Of a stretch of DNA of 39,755 bases, positions 7,215-16,444 are shown in pieces. The notes under the pieces are model-generated. The model ran no database searches. It had not been told where the DNA came from and worked only from the letters and a program-made list of their open reading frames with translations. Position 1 is the first letter of the stretch. Every line of letters starts with the position of its first letter. The stretch comes from Bacteroidales bacterium (GTDB lineage: Bacteria; Bacteroidota; Bacteroidia; Bacteroidales; UBA12077). The position numbers and the translations under genes were made by a program. The stretch covers positions 1 through 39,755 of the forward strand of contig JAKSCO010000334.1 of NCBI GenBank assembly GCA_022360575.1. Direction: 5' to 3'.

Positions 7215-9800
7215 TTATTCGGTAATATATTTTTGTTTTTTTGCAATACGTTTAATCTCATCTTCATCTGCCGCTCTTAATTTCAACAAGATATTGGCTA
7301 TGATTGATTCTAATACATTTTCTGATATGGTTAACATTGAAGCTATTTGCTGTTTATTTAAATCTTCGGCAAATAAATCAACTATTGATTGCTCTTTAAT
7401 AGTCAAAGAGTCTAAATTAGGCTCTTGGCTTTTTATCGACACTCCAAACTTTGACTTAAATTGAGGACAATAATAGATTTCGCCCTGATAAACATTTTTT
7501 ACAGCACATATAAGCTCAGTTATTTTCGAATTTTTCGAGACATATCCCATAACTCCCTTATTGACTAATTGATCCATAAACCAATTTTCGAGATACATAG
7601 TAAAAGCAATAACTTTTATATCTGGATATTGATTTTTAATTTCCTCGGACAACTCAATGCCATCCATCCCGGGCATAGAAATATCAGTAATAACAATATC
7701 AACATTTTGCTTTTTTAAAATTTTTAAGACCTCCATCCCGTTTTTAGCCATACCTACTACTTCGATATTTCTTTTTGTTTTAAACAACGACATTAAACCA
7801 AAAAGAGAGACATCGTGATCTTCGGCCAATACTATTCTTATTTTTCGATTAGTATTTACTACTTCATTATTAACAAGAGGAACAGAAGTGCTTATCAAAG
7901 AACTTTTATCCTTAAAATGAACTATTTCTATCTTACTTTTTTTGTTATTAAGTTGTTCTAACAAATAAGTATCTTCAAATAAGTTTTTATTGATTAAAAT
8001 ATCATCTAACTCGATCAATACATTTATTGAATTTGCATGCTGAACCAATTGTATACTTACGCTATTTGTCTTATTTAGACAAGAACTTATAACTTCGAGC
8101 TGCTCAATCAATATATATTTTAACATTTCTTCTTTGACGGATTCTATTTTTCTCCATTTATTCAGGGGGAAGAATGTTATATTGACATTAAAAAAGTCGT
8201 AGTATTCTATTATGTTACTAATTTTCTCTTTCAAATCAATATTCTTGTAAATATCAATAACCCCTCCGCCTTGAGGCTTACTTCGAGAATTTAAAATCCT
8301 ACTTGTATGAGACGTATTATATACGCTTTGTTGCTGTTTTATTACTAACTCTTTTTGTGCAATATTATTCTCTAATTGCTTATAAAATTCTTCTTCGTTT
8401 GTTTTCAAAAGCAGATCTCTTTTCGTTTTATTTCTTTTATTCGCCATATATATGAATAGGAAAGCAAAAAAGAAGATTACGATAAAAATTGAAAAATAAA
8501 ACATATAACAAGAAAAGAATGTTTTGTCTTTCTCATATTTCAATAAAAACCAGTAGTTATCAATAGTTAACGATAATTTCGAATCAATTTCGTTTGTATA
8601 TAAATCAATATAACTATTTTTTGCCTTTTTAAAACTAAATCTTAATTCTCCTGATAAGTCATTATCCAAAATAAATAACCCATCATCTTTCTTAAATAAG
8701 AATTCCTTTGTACTATCTTTATTGATATCAGCACAAAGGACATACTCTATAAAACAATTTTTATCTTTAAATGTATGCTTTTCTTGTATTTCTAAATATT
8801 TATTGAATTTCAATATTTTATATCCAGAAAATAAGTATAGCCCTGTACTATCATTATTTATTATTGATAAATACGTATTCTCTTTTATTTTCTTCTCTTC
8901 TAACTTAACTCCTTTCGGATTAAAAACTGTGAATTTATTCTCACTCTCTAAGTTGCTATTTAAAGCAAGAATGGTGTTTTGTTTTTTAAACTTATACTTC
9001 GTAATAGTTGTTTTCGAAGCATTTCCTGGAAACATTATTGGCTCAAACAAATATTCTAAATTGTTATTTAAACCAACAAACAATGATTGTTCTTGCTCTT
9101 TTTCCTGAGGTAACGATCGACTTGAAATATAAACCTCTAGCTTCCCATCTAAATCTAAATCCTCAACAATTATAGGCTTTAAAATTTTGACTCCAAGATC
9201 ATGCGATTTTTGTAATTTGCCAGTTTCTGTATCGTACAAAAATATTTTTTGCGATAACTCAGGAATCCCATTAACAAAAAAAAGAATTTCTTTATTTTCA
9301 TCTTGGTTCATGTTGTATGCCCCAATAACCTCAACATTAAAAGTAGAATTTGTTTTTGCTACATCAAACAACACTCGTTTTTTATACAAACTCTTTCGTT
9401 TTTCTTTATCTAATATATAAAGCACTAATGAATCATTAACTTGAGTAAACACAAAAATTTCTTTCAAGCTGTCATTGTCATAATCATTAAAACTTACATT
9501 TATACAGTGAAAGGTGTCTTCAACCAACTTCCACTTCCATTTTATATTATTTCTCTCATCACAAGCATTAATACGAAATGAGGAAGTTTCTTCTTTAATG
9601 AAGCATTTTATATTTTCGCTATTTCCATCAAAATTTAAATCAGAAAAGAACATTCTTGTATTGTCACTTAAAACAAGTTTATTTGAAACATCAATACTAT
9701 ACTTTGGTGTTTTTTCGATAAAAAAAAGAATAAGAGTAACAGTTAATACAAACCCTGCAATTGCAAGATATAATAAAATGTTTTGTTGCTTAATGTTCAC
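7215..9800 (-). CDS. Membrane-tethered sensor-response regulator: FG-GAP-like ectodomain, degenerate HATPase, receiver, LuxR-like C-terminus
   Basis: 861 aa in one uninterrupted frame. An N-terminal membrane helix (about 8-27) is followed by a periplasmic domain of about 400 residues. That domain carries five Asp/Asn-rich motifs of the FG-GAP/VCBS calcium-loop type (SDLNFDGNSE 53-62, NDYDNDSLKE 105-114, YNMNQDENKE 162-171, EDLDLDGKLE 213-222, ADINKDSTKE 357-366). A second helix spans 429-452. Next come a coiled stretch and a region shaped like a NarX-type HATPase domain (about 515-645) with no recognisable His box, N-box or Gly boxes. The receiver (about 652-770) is intact, with phospho-acceptor D706 in VITDISMPGMDG. 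The C-terminus (798-855) resembles a LuxR/NarL helix-turn-helix (LTIKEQSIVDLFA..LNKQQIASMLTIS) with poorly conserved recognition-helix positions. It looks like a NarX/NarL pair fused into one membrane protein whose kinase part has decayed. The signal sensed is unknown. Confidence 0.8.
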   Translation of the reverse strand: MNIKQQNILLYLAIAGFVLTVTLILFFIEKTPKYSIDVSNKLVLSDNTRMFFSDLNFDGNSENIKCFIKEETSSFRINACDERNNIKWKWKLVEDTFHCINVSFNDYDNDSLKEIFVFTQVNDSLVLYILDKEKRKSLYKKRVLFDVAKTNSTFNVEVIGAYNMNQDENKEILFFVNGIPELSQKIFLYDTETGKLQKSHDLGVKILKPIIVEDLDLDGKLEVYISSRSLPQEKEQEQSLFVGLNNNLEYLFEPIMFPGNASKTTITKYKFKKQNTILALNSNLESENKFTVFNPKGVKLEEKKIKENTYLSIINNDSTGLYLFSGYKILKFNKYLEIQEKHTFKDKNCFIEYVLCADINKDSTKEFLFKKDDGLFILDNDLSGELRFSFKKAKNSYIDLYTNEIDSKLSLTIDNYWFLLKYEKDKTFFSCYMFYFSIFIVIFFFAFLFIYMANKRNKTKRDLLLKTNEEEFYKQLENNIAQKELVIKQQQSVYNTSHTSRILNSRSKPQGGGVIDIYKNIDLKEKISNIIEYYDFFNVNITFFPLNKWRKIESVKEEMLKYILIEQLEVISSCLNKTNSVSIQLVQHANSINVLIELDDILINKNLFEDTYLLEQLNNKKSKIEIVHFKDKSSLISTSVPLVNNEVVNTNRKIRIVLAEDHDVSLFGLMSLFKTKRNIEVVGMAKNGMEVLKILKKQNVDIVITDISMPGMDGIELSEEIKNQYPDIKVIAFTMYLENWFMDQLVNKGVMGYVSKNSKITELICAVKNVYQGEIYYCPQFKSKFGVSIKSQEPNLDSLTIKEQSIVDLFAEDLNKQQIASMLTISENVLESIIANILLKLRAADEDEIKRIAKKQKYITE

Positions 9801-10074
9801 TTATTATTCGATTTCGTTTGAAAGATTTAATTTAATTATAAAAATTAAATTAGAAAAACTTTTATTTAAAATAAGTACGCATGCTATTTTACATCTAGAA
9901 TCAAGTCATTACATAGCAACAACATAACAAATCGATAATTCTAAAATATTTTTAAAACGATACATACAACAAAATAAAAACAACACTACATAATGGGTAA
10001 TAAAACATGATCTTTATATTCATTACTTAAACCCTATCAATAAAAAAAGTATTCTATTGTATCTTGACCCCCCT

Positions 10075-10860
10075 CTATTTTATCAAGTACTTATCTTTAC
10101 AAAAATTAGATGCTGTATCGCTTACCTGAAAAACAGAAACCATATCGATATAATAATATGCTATCTTATTATTTTTTATTTTTTGCCTTATATAATTCCG
10201 ATAGTTTGAATTATTTAAAGTTATCACATCGGTATTTAGATCATCATAAAAATTACCTATTGTAATATACTTTTCTCCTCCCCGAGCCCTAAAGGTATCA
10301 CACACTAGATACCAATAATCTCGTTCGCAAGCAATATTCAATGTATCGTATACAATTTGAGGTTTCAGGCTTAGGGCTTTTGCCGAAAAACGATCTTGTT
10401 CTTTATCGGTTGAAATATACATTCCTATTCGGTTTACAGCATAAGTAGAGTAAGATGCTATAGAAAAATAAAATTTGCAAACATACAAGCTACCTGTTTC
10501 TAGTGGTTTCTTCAGTTTTGTTTGTAAATACTCGCGATAGTCTAAAGCATTCTCTCTTTTTGTACAAAAAGGAGGACTTTCAATCATTACTATTCCTGCA
10601 TATGCATTACTATCAAGAGCTAACATATTTCCCATTACGTTATTAGGAACCCCAACCTGATACATAGCACAAGCATTAAAGTAATCTGTAGTTCCTCTTG
10701 TTGGGATATTCCAATATGGGATTAATTTTTTTATCGAATACATTGTTACTTCCTCCGGACATTCGTCAAACATTTCGAAGCTAGGATTAAAAACCAGATT
10801 CTGAGCTTTAGTATAAACCACAGCCCAAAGTATTATAACTATAATATTAACACTTCTCAT
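10075..10860 (-). CDS. Secreted protein with galactose-binding-like fold
   Basis: 261 aa. The signal peptide is residues 1-19, with cleavage near TKA-QN. The mature start NLVFNPSFE and later WNIPTRGTTDYFNAC resemble the carbohydrate- or galactose-binding-like N-terminal domain seen in many Bacteroidota surface proteins, where it usually precedes an OmpA domain. Here the OmpA part is absent and the domain stands alone. Several Cys (DECPEE, NACAM, PPFCTKR, ACERDYWYLVC) could form disulphides. Last gene of the six-gene leftward operon, 1 bp from its neighbour at 10862. No enzyme motif is seen. Confidence 0.65.
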   Translation of the reverse strand: MRSVNIIVIILWAVVYTKAQNLVFNPSFEMFDECPEEVTMYSIKKLIPYWNIPTRGTTDYFNACAMYQVGVPNNVMGNMLALDSNAYAGIVMIESPPFCTKRENALDYREYLQTKLKKPLETGSLYVCKFYFSIASYSTYAVNRIGMYISTDKEQDRFSAKALSLKPQIVYDTLNIACERDYWYLVCDTFRARGGEKYITIGNFYDDLNTDVITLNNSNYRNYIRQKIKNNKIAYYYIDMVSVFQVSDTASNFCKDKYLIK

Positions 10861-10861
10861 T

Positions 10862-11332
10862 TCAGAAACCCATTCTAGGAACTTTTCTCCAATAGATATT
10901 TACACCGGCACAGACTCTTAAATCAAAAGCATCTTTAACTTTTGCTTTTTCGGCCATTAATGTTATCTCGATAATCAGATTCTGAGTTTTATCTATAGTA
11001 AATCCTACAGATTCAACATAATCATCCTCTTGATTATCATATAAAATTTCTTTTGTATCGGCATTACTAATTACATAATGTATTGGATAATATCCATATT
11101 GAGTACACAAAACAATTTTATAATCTCTTTGCCCGTAAAAAACAGCTTTAAATGTTGTAGGTTTCTTTACTTCAATTAAGGCGCTTCGTGCCTGTCCGTA
11201 TGGTTCAAAACCGTCTACCCGATAAATTTTACAATCTCCTCTTCTATGAAAATTATTACAACGCTGTGCATAAGATACAGATCCAATTAATAGAGCTATT
11301 AGTAAAATCGATATTTTCTTATTGCAATTCAT
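10862..11332 (-). CDS. Small secreted protein of unknown family
   Basis: 156 aa. The signal peptide is residues 1-22 (cleavage near SYA-QR). The mature part begins with a Cys-containing RCNNFHRRGDCKIYR, then a beta-rich body (FKAVFYGQRDYKIVLCTQYGYYPIHYVI) and ends with a DLRVCAGVNIYW segment. Four Cys suggest two disulphides. It is packed between the lipoprotein and the galactose-binding-like gene in the kinase-ABC transporter operon, so a periplasmic or outer-membrane role with that system is inferred. I do not recognise the family. Confidence 0.6.
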   Translation of the reverse strand: MNCNKKISILLIALLIGSVSYAQRCNNFHRRGDCKIYRVDGFEPYGQARSALIEVKKPTTFKAVFYGQRDYKIVLCTQYGYYPIHYVISNADTKEILYDNQEDDYVESVGFTIDKTQNLIIEITLMAEKAKVKDAFDLRVCAGVNIYWRKVPRMGF

Positions 11333-11370
11333 AAATCTTATTTTTTATGAGTTTGTAATTAACTTATTGT

Positions 11371-12249
11371 TTATGCCTTATCCACAAACATCATTCTTAT
11401 ATCAATTATTTTTTCTTTTAATTTTAAGTAAACGTCTTCGGTAACAATAATTTCTTTCCCCCCTTCAATAATAATAAAGCAATCTTTGTCTTTTGTCACC
11501 TTAATATTTGTTTCGTCGTAAGAAAAATCATCAAATATTTTCTTTATTCCGGAAAGCTGGCTCAATACTGATTTTACATATACATCATCAGAATATTGTT
11601 GGGCAAATTCGTAATAGTTATCAAATACAAATTTTTGTTCAAGAACACGTTCTACAATATCTGCCGAATGTTTAAATGTTATATTATTAATAGCAAGATA
11701 AAGCGCTTCGATAATAGCTCCTGTTGAAACTAAAACCAGAAGATTATTTTGATCCGAATTTTCTAGTATCTGAGACATCTTATAATAAAGTTCTCGTGAG
11801 ATTTTATTCAAAGAATCTTTTATCAGTAAATTGGCATTAATTCGCTCAATGATGCCTTCGCTTACAACACCATAAAGATTAACCTTATCGGTTAATTCTT
11901 TAATTGTTTTCAAATAATCTAACTCATTAGCTGTATTATCAAACACACTTAAATAAGCAAAATCAGTAATATAAACACCTAGGTTTAATGCCTGAGATTT
12001 AACATCAATATAATTTACTGCATTATCAACAGAGTTTATATATTGAATATCTAAACGAATATCTGAGATAAAGATTTCTGCAAATATCTCGTCGGGTGCT
12101 GGAAGCATATAAACAACCTGCTCTTCGGTACTGATTACTGTACTTTCGCTGTTACTCTCATTAGTTTCTGATCTTTTATTGGATTTACATTGTACTAAAC
12201 CTAATATAATTAACAAACTATAAATAAGAAGTGATTTTATTTTCATCAA
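11371..12249 (-). CDS. Lipoprotein, paralogue of the secreted protein at 18483-19313
   Basis: 292 aa. Lipoprotein signal peptide with lipobox LVQC (acylated Cys21), a Ser/Glu/Asn-rich linker, then an alpha-helical domain. It aligns along its length with the product of 18483-19313: YMLPAPDEIFAEI against YLYPTPNEINEII, SQALNLGVYITDFAYLSVF against SISLNLGIYLADMAYSAFF, LVLVSTGAIIEALYLAINN against MSLIVAGAYIECLYIALNL, and VLEQKFVFDN against VAKQKFAFNN. No enzymatic motif is seen. It lies 20 bp downstream of the ABC transporter gene, so an accessory or ligand-binding role is plausible but unproven. Confidence 0.75.
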   Translation of the reverse strand: MMKIKSLLIYSLLIILGLVQCKSNKRSETNESNSESTVISTEEQVVYMLPAPDEIFAEIFISDIRLDIQYINSVDNAVNYIDVKSQALNLGVYITDFAYLSVFDNTANELDYLKTIKELTDKVNLYGVVSEGIIERINANLLIKDSLNKISRELYYKMSQILENSDQNNLLVLVSTGAIIEALYLAINNITFKHSADIVERVLEQKFVFDNYYEFAQQYSDDVYVKSVLSQLSGIKKIFDDFSYDETNIKVTKDKDCFIIIEGGKEIIVTEDVYLKLKEKIIDIRMMFVDKA

Positions 12250-12269
12250 TACAAATTTTAAGGTTTACA

Positions 12270-15200
12270 CTAATATTTTTTATAAAAAATAATACACAGA
12301 AAAAGACTACTAAGTATAGTCATTAGCCAAATCGCAATTACATTATAAGTAATAGTATCAACAAGCCTGTTTCCGACTTTTTTTTCGGAAGCAAAAAAAT
12401 GAGCTCGCCCAAATGAAGAATCGGAAATATGATAAATAGGATCTATCTTCTGAATTATCTCTCTTGATGTTTTTACATAAGGAACAAAGCTTTGTCGTTT
12501 TAAAACAAGTTCAGATAAGCTTTTTACCGAATGTAAATTCTTAAACTCATTATAGCTATCAACACCTCCAAATTTATTTACCAGAGCATAGGTTATACTA
12601 TCTTTCTTATATGAAATTTGACTAATTATATTTGTAAATTCTGCATTTAATTTATTTAAATAGTTTTCGATTAATATTAAATCTGAATACGATAAAGAAC
12701 TAAAACGAATAGTATTTAGCTTTACAAATGGATATAAGGTATTTAATTTTTCTATCTCGTTTTTTAAAAAAGTATAAACTTGCTTTTTCTTTTGTGAATT
12801 TTCATCTTTTAAAATCTCGAATAAATCTCGAATAGCCTTTTTTAGTTCAGGTATTAGGAACAATACATTAAATCGGGCACGACTATCTTGTTTGTCTAGG
12901 TTAAAATAAAAATCTTGATATTTATTATCTCTAAACTGGGCAACAATTAGCGATTCGTAGGCCCAACGCGAAGCCATTATATCGCCCACAAGTGGAACAT
13001 ATTTTTTATTTACAACTTTATGGTTTAATTTATCATAACTAATCATTGTGCCGCTTAAAAGAATTTGAGGCACAATAAAAAGAGGAACTAGAATATAAAT
13101 TACAATAACCGAATTAAATATTGTCGAGATTAATAAACCTGTGATATTTGCAAAACAAAAAGTAGAGAAAAGAATTATCCAAAAAAGGAATAGCATACCT
13201 TTTATCTCTAAAATCCAGTTTCCGAACAAAACATATAAAAAAGCCTGTAAAGCACTTAACCCAAATAAAAATGAAATTTTAGATCTTAAATAACTTATTT
13301 TATTCAATCGTAAAAAAGCCTCTCTTTTTAATATCTTTCGATCTCGATAAATATCTTCGGCACTAATTATTAAACCAACAAATAATGCAACTATAACCCC
13401 CATAAATAAATATGCAGGAATATTGTCGTTACCAAACAGCACATAACTCTCGAAATCGTGATTCGATTGCTTACATAAAAAAGATAATATAACAGATAGT
13501 ACTGGTGTTATTAAAATAGAGAGTAATACATATTGCCTATTAGCTATTTTTGAAAGTAAATTTCGTTCAAAAAAGATCATATATTGCTTTAAGAAGTTTG
13601 GCTTTTTAAACCTCACTTTAGGAATATCTGTTTGGGTATCTTGCTCAGAAAATTTTAACGATAATTTTGTCTTATAATGTTTATGCCACTCTTGTGGGAG
13701 TACTTTTCGTAAGTTTATAAACTCCCCTTTTTCGTTTACCTTTCGTTCTTCAAGGATTTTAAATATCGACTCTGAATTTATATTTCCACACCTTTGGCAA
13801 GTATCAGCAAAAGTGATAAAACTTTCGCCCAAATTATTAAAGTACGAAATCGATTCGGCAGGATTTCCGAAGTAAACAGGATAACCTTCTTTGTCAAGCA
13901 AAAGTATTTTATCGAATAGTTTAAACACTTCAGACGAAGGTTGATGAATATTAATTACCACTATTTTTCCGCTTAAAGCCTGTTTCGAAAGCAACTGCAT
14001 AATTTCTTCCGAATCGGACGACGACAAACCCGAAGTAGGCTCATCAGCAAATAAGATATGCGGCTCGCGAATAAGCTCTAATGCTATATTTAATCTTTTG
14101 CGCTGTCCTCCGCTAATAAATTTATTTAAGGGCGATCCTACCTTTAAATCTTTTACTTCATATAAATCAAGACTTTTTAATAAATCCTCAACTTTATTAA
14201 TTATTTCTATTTTACTTAAAGTTCCAAAACAAAGTCGAGCATTTAAGAATAAATTTCTAAAAACACTAAGCTCTTCAATCAACAAATCATCTTGAGGAAT
14301 ATAGCCTATTAGCCCATCTAGTTTCGATTTGTAGCGATTTACATTATATGCATTTACTTTTACCATTCCTTTTTGAGGGATAGTATTTCCGTTTAATAAA
14401 TTTAGCAATGTCGACTTTCCTACTCCACTTCGGCCAATAACACCAACCAATTGCCCCGATTCTACAAAAAGACTTAAGTTGTGAATTCCGTTGTTACTAT
14501 TTTTAAAATGAAAATCGATATTATTGGCACTAAAATTAATCTGCGTTAAATTTTCAGATAAAAACTGGCGCAATATCTCATTGTAATATATTACAAGCTG
14601 GTTATCACAACGTATAGCGCTGCCTTTGGGTAGAAAATATATATTTTCGGGAAAAACAATTTGTTCGTTAAGAGTTATATTATCATAGCCTCTGTAATAA
14701 AATATTATAAGATTAACACTGCGAATAATATAAAACAACAACTGTCCGTTTAAACTTTGTCTTTCGAGAATTCTAATATCAGAACTAAACGAATTTGCTT
14801 TGCTAATTAACAATAAGTTTTCTTTACTCTGTAAGTTATAAAGTTTCTCTTCGATAAACGATTTACAATCGATATACTCTTTGTAATTAATGTTTAGTTC
14901 GACCGATATTTGTTTTAATAAATCCGATAAATGTATTTCGCTGTCGTTTCTGAAAGGATAGCGTAATAAAAACTTATTAAACAAAAGCAATCTTATTAGT
15001 AAAATAAACCGCTCTAGCTTGGGTAATTTATCGTTTACCTCGTTTGTTTTTTGTATTAATAACCTACTTAATTTTTTATTATCGTAAGATTGATATTCAT
15101 CAAAATTCTTATCGAACCTAATTAAGAACTCTTTTATTGCATACTGATCAAATTCTTTGCGCAAAAACAACGAAATAAAATCCTTTACATTTACTCGTGG

Positions 15201-15272
15201 TATGGTCGAGTAAATATTTGATATTATCGAAAACAAATCGATTATATATTCAATTAAGATTTTATTCATCAA
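12270..15272 (-). CDS. ABCG-like ABC transporter, ATPase and permease fused, with TerB-like N-terminal domain
   Basis: 1000 aa. Residues about 1-150 are helical and resemble the TerB-like domain found in front of some Bacteroidota ABC proteins. The ATPase domain (about 250-475) has Walker A GRSGVGKST (280-288), Q-loop region IGYIPQDD, signature SGGQRKRL (387-394), Walker B ILFADEP and the H-loop NIHQPSSE. The order, ATPase before membrane domain, is that of ABCG half-transporters. A Cys pair, TCQRCG (492-495), follows the ATPase. Membrane helices lie at about 580-600, 617-637, 664-684, 693-716, 719-741 and 975-997. About 230 residues between the last two form a large, probably periplasmic, helical domain. 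It should homodimerise and is probably an exporter. It is 7 bp from the receiver-pseudokinase gene upstream. Confidence 0.85.
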   Translation of the reverse strand: MMNKILIEYIIDLFSIISNIYSTIPRVNVKDFISLFLRKEFDQYAIKEFLIRFDKNFDEYQSYDNKKLSRLLIQKTNEVNDKLPKLERFILLIRLLLFNKFLLRYPFRNDSEIHLSDLLKQISVELNINYKEYIDCKSFIEEKLYNLQSKENLLLISKANSFSSDIRILERQSLNGQLLFYIIRSVNLIIFYYRGYDNITLNEQIVFPENIYFLPKGSAIRCDNQLVIYYNEILRQFLSENLTQINFSANNIDFHFKNSNNGIHNLSLFVESGQLVGVIGRSGVGKSTLLNLLNGNTIPQKGMVKVNAYNVNRYKSKLDGLIGYIPQDDLLIEELSVFRNLFLNARLCFGTLSKIEIINKVEDLLKSLDLYEVKDLKVGSPLNKFISGGQRKRLNIALELIREPHILFADEPTSGLSSSDSEEIMQLLSKQALSGKIVVINIHQPSSEVFKLFDKILLLDKEGYPVYFGNPAESISYFNNLGESFITFADTCQRCGNINSESIFKILEERKVNEKGEFINLRKVLPQEWHKHYKTKLSLKFSEQDTQTDIPKVRFKKPNFLKQYMIFFERNLLSKIANRQYVLLSILITPVLSVILSFLCKQSNHDFESYVLFGNDNIPAYLFMGVIVALFVGLIISAEDIYRDRKILKREAFLRLNKISYLRSKISFLFGLSALQAFLYVLFGNWILEIKGMLFLFWIILFSTFCFANITGLLISTIFNSVIVIYILVPLFIVPQILLSGTMISYDKLNHKVVNKKYVPLVGDIMASRWAYESLIVAQFRDNKYQDFYFNLDKQDSRARFNVLFLIPELKKAIRDLFEILKDENSQKKKQVYTFLKNEIEKLNTLYPFVKLNTIRFSSLSYSDLILIENYLNKLNAEFTNIISQISYKKDSITYALVNKFGGVDSYNEFKNLHSVKSLSELVLKRQSFVPYVKTSREIIQKIDPIYHISDSSFGRAHFFASEKKVGNRLVDTITYNVIAIWLMTILSSLFLCIIFYKKY

Positions 15273-15279
15273 GCATTTT

Positions 15280-16380
15280 TTAATCCATATCTTTTAATAT
15301 CAATTCAACAAGCAAGCCCTCTTCTTTATTAGTTAAATTTATATCTCCATTAAAAAGATTCACGATTTGATTTACTACAAATAAATTTAAACCCCAATTA
15401 CTTACAATTTCAGAATCTGGCGATATCTGAAACGGATTTAACAAAAACTCATCTGGATTTTCGATCAATACATCTCCATAAGAAAAGAAACTACACTTTA
15501 CCTGCTCATCTTCTGTAGCAACAGTAACTTCCATTTTTGTTGCTTCGGCAACTCCCGAAATAGTATCCTCCATAATGTATCCAAAACACTTATACAATAA
15601 ATCACGATCGCTATTTATAATAATACTAGAATCTATATCTTCGATTATCTCGATATGCTCTTTCAATACCTTATTTGTTAAGTTTAAATACGAATATTGT
15701 AGCAACTCTTTAATATTTATCGGAGTAATATTTAATTTATATTCACCAGAGCTTATCTGTGTTGATAAAATAGTTGTATTTGCAAAATTATCGAGTCTAT
15801 ATACCGAATCCTGAAGTGTTTCTAATAGTTCTTTTATTGTCGACGAAAACTCTTGATTTCGGAGCAAATGCAATGCCCCTGAAATTCCAGTTAGTGGAGT
15901 TTTTATTTCATTACTAATCATATTTAAGAACTGCGATTTTATATTATTCAAACTCTCGAGTTCTTTTTGCATCCTTATTAACTTCGAATCGTTTTCTATT
16001 TCTTTTATAGCACGCTTAATAACAATAGACAATTGGTTAAGAAAACCTCCAGTTTTTACCAGATAATCTTTTGCTCCTAATTTCATTATATCTACAGCAA
16101 TACGCTCATCGCCAAAACCTGTCATAAAAACAAACGGCAGCTCAAGATTTTCTTCTTTTAGCTGTTGTAATAATTCTTTCCCGGTAATATCGCTCAATTT
16201 ATAGTCAAGCAACATCAGAAAAATATCTTTGCTTTTGATGTGTTCAATAGCTTCGGCCCCCGAAGCAGCAGTAATTATATTGTAGTCATCATCTTCGAGT
16301 TTTGTTTTTATCAAATATTGCAATCCCATATCATCCTCAACAACAAGTATCGTATGATTAATATCTGTATTTAACCCCAT
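15280..16380 (-). CDS. Response regulator receiver fused to a histidine pseudokinase
   Basis: 366 aa. The receiver (residues about 8-125) is complete: ED at 15-17, phospho-acceptor D59 in LLDYKLSD, T87 and K109. A helix follows, then a DHp-like dimerisation region, KSQFLNMISNEIKTPLTGI, in which the His of the usual SHEIRTPL box is Asn (N157). The C-terminal part has the length of an HATPase domain, but the N-box (LLYKCFGYIMEDTISG) and G1 box are lost and only a GLNLFVVNQIVNLFNGDI remnant of the GLGL region remains. It can probably receive phosphate but not autophosphorylate, and so may act as a dimeric effector or adaptor. Between the active kinase gene (64 bp gap) and the ABC transporter gene (7 bp gap). 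Confidence 0.85.
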   Translation of the reverse strand: MGLNTDINHTILVVEDDMGLQYLIKTKLEDDDYNIITAASGAEAIEHIKSKDIFLMLLDYKLSDITGKELLQQLKEENLELPFVFMTGFGDERIAVDIMKLGAKDYLVKTGGFLNQLSIVIKRAIKEIENDSKLIRMQKELESLNNIKSQFLNMISNEIKTPLTGISGALHLLRNQEFSSTIKELLETLQDSVYRLDNFANTTILSTQISSGEYKLNITPINIKELLQYSYLNLTNKVLKEHIEIIEDIDSSIIINSDRDLLYKCFGYIMEDTISGVAEATKMEVTVATEDEQVKCSFFSYGDVLIENPDEFLLNPFQISPDSEIVSNWGLNLFVVNQIVNLFNGDINLTNKEEGLLVELILKDMD

Positions 16381-16444
16381 AGTCGTTAGATAAATAGTTT
16401 ATTAAATTTAAGAAACTTTAAACAAAGCTCACAATTTAGCCAAT

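Noticed and set aside
8722..9108. 128-aa forward ORF antisense to the sensor gene
   Set aside because: Fully inside the strongly supported 861-aa reverse gene, no domain or signal; a shadow frame.
7215..9800. Frameshifted or chimeric assembly of a kinase and a regulator
   Set aside because: The frame is continuous, domain order is coherent, and the receiver follows directly after the decayed ATPase; nothing suggests an error, though only comparison with relatives can exclude it.
9801..10074. Possible RNA or regulatory element in the spacer before the sensor-regulator gene
   Set aside because: Only AT-rich sequence is visible; no hairpin with T tract, no promoter consensus and no conserved RNA fold recognised.
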